A program made the translations under genes and the position numbers. The notes beneath the pieces were generated by a model. That model was given only the letters and a program-made list of their open reading frames with translations, was not told the origin of the DNA and did not search any database. A DNA stretch of 22,336 nt from an uncultured bacterium. GTDB lineage: Bacteria > Bacillota > Clostridia > Christensenellales > QALW01. The first letter of the stretch is position 1; each line of letters starts with the position of its first letter. Shown piece after piece: positions 7,513 through 14,014 of this stretch. Where the stretch lies: contig CAJMLN010000036.1 in assembly GCA_905214315.1 (NCBI GenBank), forward strand, positions 1 through 22,336. The letters are read 5' to 3'.

Positions 7513-8499
7513 TTGAAAAAAATACGGATTGGTATCGTAGGATACGGCAATTTAGGCCGTGGCGTAGAATGTGCATTACAAAACGTTCCGGACATGGAAG
7601 CAGTGGGTGTTTTTACGCGCCGTGATCCATCGGCACTGAAAACGGAAACCGGTTTACCAACATATTCCCTAGACCAAGCAAATAACCTGCAAAAGGAGAT
7701 CGACGTAATGATCCTTTGCGGCGGCAGCGCAAATGATCTGCCTACGCAAACTGCCGAGTTTGCCCAGCATTTTAACGTAGTAGACAGTTTTGATACCCAT
7801 GCAAAAATTCCGGAACATTTTGATACCGTAGACCGTATCAGCCGTGAAAGTAAAAAAATCAGCATTATTTCTGTAGGCTGGGATCCCGGTATGTTCTCCT
7901 TAAACCGCCTATATGGACAGGCTATTTTGCCCAATGGCAGCGATTATACTTTTTGGGGAAAAGGCGTCAGTCAAGGGCATTCTGATGCCATTCGCCGGAT
8001 TCCGGGAGTTATAGACGCACGCCAATATACCATTCCCGTAGAAGAAGCACTGCGTCGGGTTCGCGGCGGAGAGCAGCCGCGGCTTTCTACCCGTGAAAAG
8101 CATACGCGGGAATGTTTTGTTGTTGCAAAAGATGGAGCAGATCTTTCGGCAATTGAACATGCCATAAAAACTATGCCTAACTATTTTGCCGACTACGATA
8201 CTACCGTCCATTTTATCAGTCAAGAGGAACTGAATACGCATCATTCGGGTATCCCACACGGCGGTGTTGTTCTCCGGACAGGGACAACCGGAATAACGAA
8301 AAAACACAAACATGTAATGGAATACCGCCTGCAGTTGGATTCCAATCCTGAATTTACCGCCGGCGTTCTGGTGGCCTATGCCCGCGCAGCTTTTCGCCTG
8401 TATTGTGAAGGTCAATGCGGATGCAAAACCGTTCTGGATATCGCTCCGGCCTATCTACATACCGAAACTCCGGAAGAATTAAGAAAAAAACTTCTGTAG
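7513..8499 (+). CDS. ddh: meso-diaminopimelate D-dehydrogenase
   Basis: This 328-residue cytoplasmic enzyme reductively aminates L-2-amino-6-oxopimelate (tetrahydrodipicolinate) with NADPH and free ammonium to meso-diaminopimelate, a one-step route to the lysine and peptidoglycan precursor. The N-terminus IRIGIVGYGNLGRGVE is the nucleotide-binding Rossmann motif, with FTRRDP after the second strand giving NADPH preference. Further family signatures are CGGSANDLP, VDSFDTH, SVGWDPGMFSLNR and FWGKGVSQGHSDAIRRI. The length equals the normal family length. Translation starts at TTG; GGAGG ends 7 bases before it, and no ATG alternative keeps the Rossmann strand. It is followed after 31 bp by a GuaA-like gene in the same orientation with its own AAAGGAG, so the two appear co-transcribed from the extended -10 promoter to the terminator at 9918. 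Confidence 0.95.
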   Translation: MKKIRIGIVGYGNLGRGVECALQNVPDMEAVGVFTRRDPSALKTETGLPTYSLDQANNLQKEIDVMILCGGSANDLPTQTAEFAQHFNVVDSFDTHAKIPEHFDTVDRISRESKKISIISVGWDPGMFSLNRLYGQAILPNGSDYTFWGKGVSQGHSDAIRRIPGVIDARQYTIPVEEALRRVRGGEQPRLSTREKHTRECFVVAKDGADLSAIEHAIKTMPNYFADYDTTVHFISQEELNTHHSGIPHGGVVLRTGTTGITKKHKHVMEYRLQLDSNPEFTAGVLVAYARAAFRLYCEGQCGCKTVLDIAPAYLHTETPEELRKKLL

Positions 8500-8530
8500 T
8501 TTACTGTTTCAAAATAAAGGAGCATCTTAT

Positions 8531-9820
8531 ATGAAACAAGATATGATTCTAATTTTAGATCTGGGCAGTACCGAAAACACCGCACTGGCACGCGCCATCC
8601 GTGATTTAGGCGTCTACAGCGAGATTTATCCGCACGATATCACCGCTACTGAATTAAAAGCGTTGCCAAATGTAAAGGGTATTATTTTAAACGGCGGCAA
8701 AAACCGCATGATAAATAACACAGCTATCGATATTTCCGCAGAACTCTATACCTGTGATATCCCAATGCTGGCAATAGACCACCCTGCTGCAAAATGCAAA
8801 CAAATTCCTGCAATGCTTTCACAGCAAGCCTTAAAGTCTTTTATTTTTGACAGCTGCAACGCCCAAAGAAATTGGAATATGAAAAATTTTATTGAGGACC
8901 AAATTGAAAATATACGCAGTCAGGTTGGCAGTAAAAAAGTATTGCTGGCACTCTCAGGCGGCGTAGATTCTTCTGTTGTAGCGGCTCTGCTGCTTAAAGC
9001 AATCGGTGATCAGTTAATCTGCGTGCATGTGAATCACGGGCTGATGCGGAAAGACGAATCAGAAAGCGTAGTACATATTTTCCGTGATCAGCTTAAAGCC
9101 AATCTGATTTATGTAGATGCCTCCGACCGCTTTTTAGATAAACTGACGGGCGTAGCGGATCCCGAGCAAAAACGGAAAATCATTGGCAATGAGTTTATCC
9201 GGGTATTTGAAGAGGAAGCCGGAAAATTAAAAGGTATTGATTTTTTAGGGCAGGGAACCATTTATCCTGATATTATCGAAAGCGGTACAAAAACAGCAAA
9301 AACGGTAAAATCCCACCACAATGTAGGTGGTTTGCCAGAAGATATGCAGTTTAAGCTGATCGAGCCTCTCAGGCAGCTGTTTAAAGATGAAGTTCGTGCC
9401 TGCGGCCTGGAATTAGGTCTTCCTGAAAGCATGGTTTTTCGTCAGCCATTTCCCGGACCGGGCTTAGGCGTCCGCTGCTTAGGCGCCATTACCCGCGAAC
9501 GCCTGCATGCCGTACGGGAATCTGATGCGATTCTGCGCGAAGAATTTGAAAAGGCCGGCTTAAATAAAAAAATATGGCAGTATTTTACGATTATACCGGA
9601 TTTTAAATCCGTGGGCGTAAAAAACAACGCGCGTTGCTTTGAATACCCGGTAATTATCCGTGCCGTTAACACCGTTGACGCTATGACCGCGACAATCGAG
9701 CCCTTGGAATGGCCTGTTCTTAACAAAATTACCGACCGTATTTTAAAAGAAGTTGAAAATGTCAACCGTGTTTGCTACGATCTTTCACCCAAACCTACTT
9801 CGACAATCGAGTGGGAGTAA
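8531..9820 (+). CDS. GMP synthase-like protein with degenerate glutaminase domain (GuaA paralogue)
   Basis: At 429 residues this is about 80 shorter than normal GuaA. Residues 1-112 are a vestige of the class I glutamine amidotransferase domain. The start ILILDLGSTENTALARAIRDLG and the GG of the oxyanion region (55-56) remain. The nucleophile segment, normally GICYG, reads AIDHP (81-85), so the catalytic cysteine is lost. The following ~80-90 residues with the catalytic His and Glu are absent. From about 118 the ATP pyrophosphatase domain is intact: PP-loop LSGGVDSS at 141-148, QGTIYPDIIESGTK, and KSHHNVGGLP. The dimerization domain ends PTSTIEWE. It could therefore make GMP from XMP with free ammonia, or have gained another role. 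It follows ddh, which also uses ammonium. Its relation to the guaA ending at 107 is that of a divergent paralogue. Confidence 0.9.
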   Translation: MKQDMILILDLGSTENTALARAIRDLGVYSEIYPHDITATELKALPNVKGIILNGGKNRMINNTAIDISAELYTCDIPMLAIDHPAAKCKQIPAMLSQQALKSFIFDSCNAQRNWNMKNFIEDQIENIRSQVGSKKVLLALSGGVDSSVVAALLLKAIGDQLICVHVNHGLMRKDESESVVHIFRDQLKANLIYVDASDRFLDKLTGVADPEQKRKIIGNEFIRVFEEEAGKLKGIDFLGQGTIYPDIIESGTKTAKTVKSHHNVGGLPEDMQFKLIEPLRQLFKDEVRACGLELGLPESMVFRQPFPGPGLGVRCLGAITRERLHAVRESDAILREEFEKAGLNKKIWQYFTIIPDFKSVGVKNNARCFEYPVIIRAVNTVDAMTATIEPLEWPVLNKITDRILKEVENVNRVCYDLSPKPTSTIEWE

Positions 9821-9917
9821 TTTGATAAAAAAACAAAACGGGTGTTATAAACCAAATCATAGCACGCGTAGGAAAAAACAAAAAAAAGAGATTATTTTTG
9901 CAAAATGCCTCCAGGAT

Positions 9918-9947
9918 AAAACGCTTCCGCAATTGCGGAAGCGTTTT
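9918..9947 (+). terminator. Terminator of the ddh-guaA-like operon
   Basis: Perfect 13-bp arms AAAACGCTTCCGC (9918-9930) and GCGGAAGCGTTTT (9935-9947) with a 4-base loop, 97 bp after the stop codon. The T-run is part of the stem, as in many bidirectional terminators. Confidence 0.85.
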
Positions 9948-9978
9948 GCACTACTGGAACTATTACCAGAGAGAAAAA

Positions 9979-10310
9979 GTGAAACCAAAGAAGCAGGTAT
10001 ATGATATTACTTTGGAGTGTCTCCGAACGAATGTACCTATTCCACCGGATAATTTTCAAGATTATGATCTTACTTTTCTTGTTATGGATGTGCAAGGTTT
10101 TATAGTAAAAAATGCATCGTCAGATGTATTTAACAAAAAATTAATTCTATAAAAACCGAAAGTGCAGCATTGTTTCCGTCAGAAGAAAAAGGACTTTCTT
10201 ATCCAATGCTGTTTAGCAAGGATGTTAAAATAGAATAAACAATGCTTTCCTAAATTTAAGAAAGGCATAAAAGAAACTGATAAAGCTACTTAGATAAAGC
10301 AGGATTCTGA
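9979..10310 (+). pseudogene. decayed aminoglycoside 6-adenylyltransferase (AadE/AadK-like) fragment
   Basis: From about 9979 one frame reads through RTNVPIPPDNFQDYDLTFLV, nearly the family signature of ANT(6) enzymes (RTNVNIPxDxFQDYDITYFV), which holds the paired aspartates of the nucleotidyltransferase site. That frame stops at 10150-10152. Homology resumes in a second frame from about 10155 as ALFPSEEKGLSYPMLF (family: ELFPPEEKGFSYLMLF), stopping at 10236-10238. A short KLIKLL followed by DKAGF near 10274-10308 fits the next conserved block in shortened form. The Gly-Ser just before the signature is replaced by Cys-Leu and the N-terminal part is missing. At least two frameshifts or stops plus deletions make this a dead gene. 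The rest of 10311-10510 is unassigned. Confidence 0.65.
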
Positions 10311-10510
10311 AAACAGCCATAGTTATTTACAGAACAAATACGCAAGCATAGGAATTCTTTGAATAATGTATATTAATATTCCGAAAGATTTCCGCAAAAA
10401 CGGCGCGACGATTCGATTACCGATATTCAAAATCACCGTGTGTTCGGCAAAAGATCAAATACAGCACAGATTGATTAATTCTTCGTGTATCTCAGGCAAT
10501 CGGAAATCTT

Positions 10511-10534
10511 AAAAAATCACGGGATTAATTCCCG
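10511..10534 (-). terminator. Terminator of the lysR gene at 10543
   Basis: On the minus strand CGGGA (10530-10534 region) pairs with TCCCG (10520-10524) across a 5-base loop, followed by TGATTTTTT. It lies right after the lysR stop codon. The stem is short but the T-run is good. Confidence 0.68.
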
Positions 10535-10542
10535 CCACAAAA

Positions 10543-11421
10543 TCACTCATGATAAGACCGGTACTGCAAATAACCCATAAACCGTTTTACAGCAAGAGAA
10601 ACTGTTTTCCTGCTCTTTAAAGCAAAACCAATATTACGGTAAGCTGGCACATCAAGTTCTTTTACCGTAATCTGATACGGCACACGTTTTAAAATCAGCT
10701 TTGGAAGCACACTTACCCCAAGTCCGCTCTCCACCATAGACATAATAGCATAATCATCCCAGGTAATAAAGTGTACCTGTGGTGTAAGACCGCACCGTTC
10801 AAAAATTTCGGAAACTTCAGTATTTTGCCCTCTTTTTAACAACATAAACGGTTCCTGGCAAAGCGCTGAAATAGGAATTTTATCCTGTTTTGCCAGCAAA
10901 TGATTTTGAGGGACAACCGCCAGCAACGGATCTTGTTCCAAAAAAATTGTTTCAAGGTCAGACTGCAAAGGCAACCGCAAAAAGCCGCAGTCTACTCTCC
11001 CTTCCAAAATCCAATTCTCTATTTCAGCATAATCGCCAAGCAACAGCTCGTAATCAATATTGGGATAGTCTTTTTGAAATTCTTTAATAATATTGGGCAG
11101 CCAGTGCGTTGCAGCGCTGGAAAACGTACCAATACGAATTAGCCCTGTCTGCAGGCCGTTAATTTCATCGATCTGTGCCTGCAGTTTCCCATATTCACTC
11201 AGAATCCCCTTTACATAAGGAAACAATTTTATGCCATCAGAAGTCAGTTTAACGCCGCGCTTACCTCTCTCTAATAAAATAATTTTCCACTCTCTTTCTA
11301 ACTCTCCTATCATACGACTGATTCCCGACTGAGAGTATCCCAGAATTTCGGCGGCCTTTGTAAAGCTGCCATATTCAACAGCTTTTATAAACGACATATA
11401 TTTTTGAAGATTTACATCCAT
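10543..11421 (-). CDS. LysR-type transcriptional regulator
   Basis: This 292-residue protein has a helix-turn-helix in residues 1-60 (GSFTKAAEILGYSQSGISRM) and a LysR substrate-binding domain from about 90 (GLIRIGTFSSAATHWLP onwards). The length is normal. The ATG at 11421 has AGAGGA about 7 bases upstream. It is divergent from proB with a 187-bp gap. The two may be functionally linked, for example in nitrogen or proline metabolism, but that is only inferred from position. The sequence belongs to the CynR/GltC-like part of the LysR family by general appearance; no effector can be named. A terminator follows directly. Confidence 0.9.
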   Translation of the reverse strand: MDVNLQKYMSFIKAVEYGSFTKAAEILGYSQSGISRMIGELEREWKIILLERGKRGVKLTSDGIKLFPYVKGILSEYGKLQAQIDEINGLQTGLIRIGTFSSAATHWLPNIIKEFQKDYPNIDYELLLGDYAEIENWILEGRVDCGFLRLPLQSDLETIFLEQDPLLAVVPQNHLLAKQDKIPISALCQEPFMLLKRGQNTEVSEIFERCGLTPQVHFITWDDYAIMSMVESGLGVSVLPKLILKRVPYQITVKELDVPAYRNIGFALKSRKTVSLAVKRFMGYLQYRSYHE

Positions 11422-11473
11422 ATAGATTCCTCTTATTTATATCTGAAATTCTCATATTTAGCATGATAAATAT

Positions 11474-11501
11474 TTGCTTTTTTCATCTTACTTTTTATGA
11501 T
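11474..11501 (+). promoter_or_regulatory. candidate promoter of proB
   Basis: TTGCTT (11474-11479) and TATGAT (11496-11501) with a 16-base spacer, about 100 bases before the proB start. Confidence 0.5.
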
Positions 11502-11528
11502 ACACTATTTTTAGAAAAAAAACAAGCA

Positions 11529-11584
11529 AAAAGCTCGCGACAAATGCATTCCAATATCTGCAACAATCAATATGGGGAGCTTTT
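11529..11584 (+). promoter_or_regulatory. possible leader hairpin before proB
   Basis: AAAAGCTC (11529-11536) is complementary to GAGCTTTT (11577-11584), which is followed by CTTTATTCT, just upstream of the ribosome binding site. This could be an attenuator, but the 40-base loop and weak T-tract make it uncertain. No T-box signature is present. Confidence 0.25.
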
Positions 11585-11608
11585 CTTTATTCTATCATGA
11601 GGTGTACC

Positions 11609-12391
11609 ATGAGATTATATGAAAATCGAATAGTTGTAAAAGTCGGTACTTCCATGCTTACAAACGAATTGGGAAAAAGCAATTTAAATGCTTTTTACCG
11701 TCTCGCCCATGTTCTTTCCGATATTCAAAATTGGGGATATCAAATCATTCTGGTCTCCTCAGCTGCGATCGCACTGGGTTATAATAAACTGCAAAATAAA
11801 CCGTCCAACATATGTACAAAACAAGCCGCGGCCGCTATTGGTCAATGCAGCATGCTTCATTTATATAGTAAGTTTTTTGCAGAGTACGATACAATTATCG
11901 GTCAAATCCTTTTAAACGTCGAAGACATTGAGCAGGAAGAAAAAAAGAATAATTTAACCAATACCTTTAACGCTCTGCTTAACATAAACATAATACCCAT
12001 AGTAAATGGAAATGATTCGGCAGGCTATACAAAATCTGAAAAGAAGCTTTTAGGTGATAATGATATGCTTTCAGCTGTAATCACGGTATTATGTAAAGCA
12101 AAAAGACTGATTTTTCTATCGGATATAAAGGGATTATATGCCAAAGCGTCCCTCCTGTATCCCCATATTAAACAGAACAAGCAAATCAATGAAAACATGT
12201 ATGCTCTTGCCGAAGGCGCAGGCTCAAGGCGCGATACAGGTGGTATGAAAACAAAAATACAAGCGGCAAATTTGGCTGCCGCCAATGGCGCGGATACTTT
12301 TATTATAAACGGAAAAAATCCGGAAATACTGTACGAAATTATAAAAGGAAACTCCGCAGGTACGTTTTTTCCCGGTGCGGCTTCCCAATAA
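11609..12391 (+). CDS. proB: glutamate 5-kinase, PUA-less
   Basis: This 260-residue amino acid kinase phosphorylates L-glutamate to glutamyl-5-phosphate, the first step of proline synthesis, in the cytoplasm. Visible motifs are IVVKVGTSML (phosphate loop), LVSSAAIALG, IIPIVNGNDSAGY with the glutamate-binding region, LGDNDMLSA, FLSDIKGLY and the ATP-site TGGMKTKIQAA near the end. The conserved SSGA reads SSAA, a mild change. Only the kinase domain is present, as in many Firmicutes; the C-terminal PUA domain of E. coli ProB is lacking. I use the ATG at 11609, which has AGGTG 4 bases upstream, not the one at 11597. The usual partner proA is not adjacent, which is unusual. A terminator follows six bases after the stop. 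Confidence 0.9.
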   Translation: MRLYENRIVVKVGTSMLTNELGKSNLNAFYRLAHVLSDIQNWGYQIILVSSAAIALGYNKLQNKPSNICTKQAAAAIGQCSMLHLYSKFFAEYDTIIGQILLNVEDIEQEEKKNNLTNTFNALLNINIIPIVNGNDSAGYTKSEKKLLGDNDMLSAVITVLCKAKRLIFLSDIKGLYAKASLLYPHIKQNKQINENMYALAEGAGSRRDTGGMKTKIQAANLAAANGADTFIINGKNPEILYEIIKGNSAGTFFPGAASQ

Positions 12392-12396
12392 AGGGG

Positions 12397-12429
12397 AAAG
12401 CTCCTCAGGTATTTCCTAAGGAGCTTTTT
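12397..12429 (+). terminator. Terminator of proB, overlapping the hxlR 3' end
   Basis: AAAGCTCCT (12397-12405) pairs perfectly with AGGAGCTTT (12419-12427), giving a run of five T. The hairpin DNA also encodes the last codons of the convergent hxlR gene, so the two genes share it. Confidence 0.82.
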
Positions 12430-12764
12430 AAATCTCTATTCTTTTCTTTATACCCTTCTCCCCAGTTCCGCATTGCATCGAGGATCGGCTCTAAACTCTT
12501 TCCCAACTCCGTAAGTGAATATTCTACCTTAGGCGGAACCTCCGCATAGACTGTACGACAAACGATACCCTTCTCCTCCATATCCCGCAGTTGCGCTGTC
12601 AGCACTTTTTGAGATACATCACCGACGGAACGTTTCAATTCTCCAAAACGTTTTGTTCCCGTAAGTAAATCACGTAAAATCAATACTTTCCATTTATCAC
12701 CGATAAGTGCAAGCGTCGTCTCTACCGGACAAGCCGGCAATTCCTTTCCTCGTTCATTCGTCAT
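12405..12764 (-). CDS. HxlR family transcriptional regulator
   Basis: This 119-residue single-domain winged-helix protein has the full HxlR signature. CPVETTLALIGDKWKVLILRDL begins with the conserved cysteine, which in several family members is the redox or electrophile sensor. It is followed by RFGELKRSVGDVSQKVLTAQL as the HTH, the wing PPKVEYSLTELG, and SLEPILDAMRNWG in the dimer helix. The start at the ATG 12762-12764 has GGAGAAGG just upstream; a longer reading to 12806 would begin before the ribosome binding site. It has its own consensus promoter. HxlR proteins usually regulate a neighbouring gene in response to quinones, aldehydes or other electrophiles, but here no divergent target is adjacent other than the hsp20 region 425 bp away. 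Confidence 0.9.
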   Translation of the reverse strand: MTNERGKELPACPVETTLALIGDKWKVLILRDLLTGTKRFGELKRSVGDVSQKVLTAQLRDMEEKGIVCRTVYAEVPPKVEYSLTELGKSLEPILDAMRNWGEGYKEKNRDLKSSLGNT

Positions 12765-12796
12765 TATGCCTTCTCCCATATTAAAAATATATTTGT

Positions 12797-12825
12797 ATTT
12801 TAACACGCAATATGCCCGCAGTCAA
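12797..12825 (-). promoter_or_regulatory. sigma-A promoter of hxlR
   Basis: TTGACT (12820-12825) and TAAAAT (12797-12802) on the minus strand, spaced 17 bases, 33 bp before the hxlR ATG. Confidence 0.77.
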
Positions 12826-12962
12826 CAGCCCGTCCCTCAAACAGGCCGAAATATCGTTCATATAAAAACCCTGTTTTTCTTTGTTTTGGCTAATATTATA
12901 ACCCTTTTTATATTCATATTTATTCTAAAACAGCTTTGCCCTTCCAAATTCGTCTAAAAAAA

Positions 12963-12989
12963 TTAGCACTCTCAATGCGAGAGTGCTAA
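12963..12989. promoter_or_regulatory. CIRCE element (HrcA operator)
   Basis: TTAGCACTC-N9-GAGTGCTAA is a perfect match to the CIRCE consensus, the binding site of the heat-shock repressor HrcA. It lies 200 bp before the hsp20 start codon. The hairpin is followed by ATTTTT, so it could also end incoming plus-strand transcripts. An AT-rich stretch with several possible -10 elements (for example TATAAT near 13038) lies downstream, so I cannot fix the transcription start. Confidence 0.95.
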
Positions 12990-13117
12990 TTTTTACAATT
13001 TATTTATATTTTATAAATATATTATACATTTTTATTGATTATAATATAAGTGTCAAAAGGAAAAATAAAGAAGAAAAGAGATGACCGCCGATGGGTTGCA
13101 TAAAAATTCCGACAGAT

Positions 13118-13190
13118 GCCAGCCTTGTCGGATAAAAAGCTTATCAGGTTGGCATAATAATACTTGATAACATTTAGGAGGTATCATTAT
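13118..13190 (+). promoter_or_regulatory. structured 5' leader of hsp20 (possible RNA thermometer)
   Basis: A hairpin pairs GCCAGCCT (13118-13125) with AGGTTGGC (13146-13153) and GATAA with TTATC inside it. Immediately after it, ATAA (13157-13160) plus TGATA (13165-13169) can pair with TATCA (13182-13186) plus TTAT (13187-13190). This puts the AGGAGG ribosome binding site in the loop and part of the start codon in a weak stem. Small heat-shock genes often carry such thermosensors, but the fold is by eye only. Confidence 0.35.
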
Positions 13191-13647
13191 GTTTGAACTT
13201 ACTCGCAGAAACAACAATCACCATTTGAGCACTTATAATCCCTTCCGTGAGATGGAAGAATTTGAAAGGAATTTCTTCTCCACTCCTTTCGGCAGCTTTT
13301 TCGGAGCAGCAGATCTTGCTGAATTCAAAACCGATATAACCGATGAGGGCGATCATTACCTATTAGAAGCAGATCTGCCTGGGTTTGATAAAAAAGATAT
13401 CCAGCTTGATATCAACGGCGATACCCTTACTGTCCATGCAGCAAGACATTCAAAAGTCGAAGAAAAAGATAAAGATGAAAAAATCATCCGAATGGAACGC
13501 TCCTACGGTTCATACAGCCGGCAGTTTGACATCTCAGGAGTCGATGCCGAAAAGATTAAAGCAAAATATGATAACGGCGTTCTAAAGCTTACTCTTCCGA
13601 AAAAAGAGCAAGCTCTGCCCGAATCCAAACGGCTCGAAATTGAATAA
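13189..13647 (+). CDS. small heat-shock protein, Hsp20/alpha-crystallin family
   Basis: This 152-residue ATP-independent holdase chaperone acts in the cytoplasm and binds unfolding proteins under heat stress. The short N-terminal arm has NPFREMEEFERNFF, typical of bacterial class A sHSPs. The alpha-crystallin domain runs from about residue 44 (FKTDITDEGDHYLLEADLPG) to 139, with the diagnostic A-x3-NGVLKLTLPK near the end. The tail carries the I/L-x-I-type anchor RLEIE for oligomer assembly. The ATG at 13189 is preceded by AGGAGG with 7-base spacing. Control is probably through HrcA at the CIRCE element 200 bp upstream. A decayed 3' copy of a related gene lies at 17764-17888. Two hairpins follow. 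Confidence 0.95.
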   Translation: MFELTRRNNNHHLSTYNPFREMEEFERNFFSTPFGSFFGAADLAEFKTDITDEGDHYLLEADLPGFDKKDIQLDINGDTLTVHAARHSKVEEKDKDEKIIRMERSYGSYSRQFDISGVDAEKIKAKYDNGVLKLTLPKKEQALPESKRLEIE

Positions 13648-13709
13648 GCCAGCAAACTCCCCGCTATTAAAGCAAACCTCAAAGTTTAGACAAAAATAAA
13701 TTGCTTATG

Positions 13710-13738
13710 AATGAGTTCGGTATTGTACCGGACTCATT
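13710..13738 (+). terminator. hairpin after hsp20
   Basis: AATGAGTTCGGT (13710-13721) pairs with ACCGGACTCATT (13727-13738), one wobble, 5-base loop. Only a weak T-rich tail follows, so it may be a poor terminator or an RNA 3' end stabiliser. Confidence 0.45.
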
Positions 13739-13767
13739 TCATTTAGTTGGGCCTCAGGCACCAATAA

Positions 13768-13804
13768 AGAGCTGTCAGGTTATTGAAACCTAACAGCTCT
13801 TTTT
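13768..13804 (+). terminator. Rho-independent terminator of hsp20
   Basis: AGAGCTGTCAGGTT (13768-13781) pairs with AACCTAACAGCTCT (13787-13800), one mismatch, followed by TTTTA. It is stronger than the preceding hairpin. From here to 14014 I see no gene. Confidence 0.82.
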
Positions 13805-14014
13805 ACTCTATCCAAAAACATTTATTTGCTATTAGCGTATAGATAGCATTGCCATCGGCTATGGCCTATTGGGGTAGATTCCTTGTTTTTCAGTTTCTCG
13901 GTTTTTATCAATCCGCTCCCTATCTCTTTATCAAAGCAAATTATAAAATTTATTCTTTGGTTCCTATGAGCACCTTTCATCTCTCTGGTTAAAAATAGTT
14001 TTCAACGCGTTAAT

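Noticed and set aside
11502..11608. T-box riboswitch before proB
   Set aside because: The leader is only ~100 bases and lacks the conserved T-box sequence, so only a weak unspecific hairpin was recorded.
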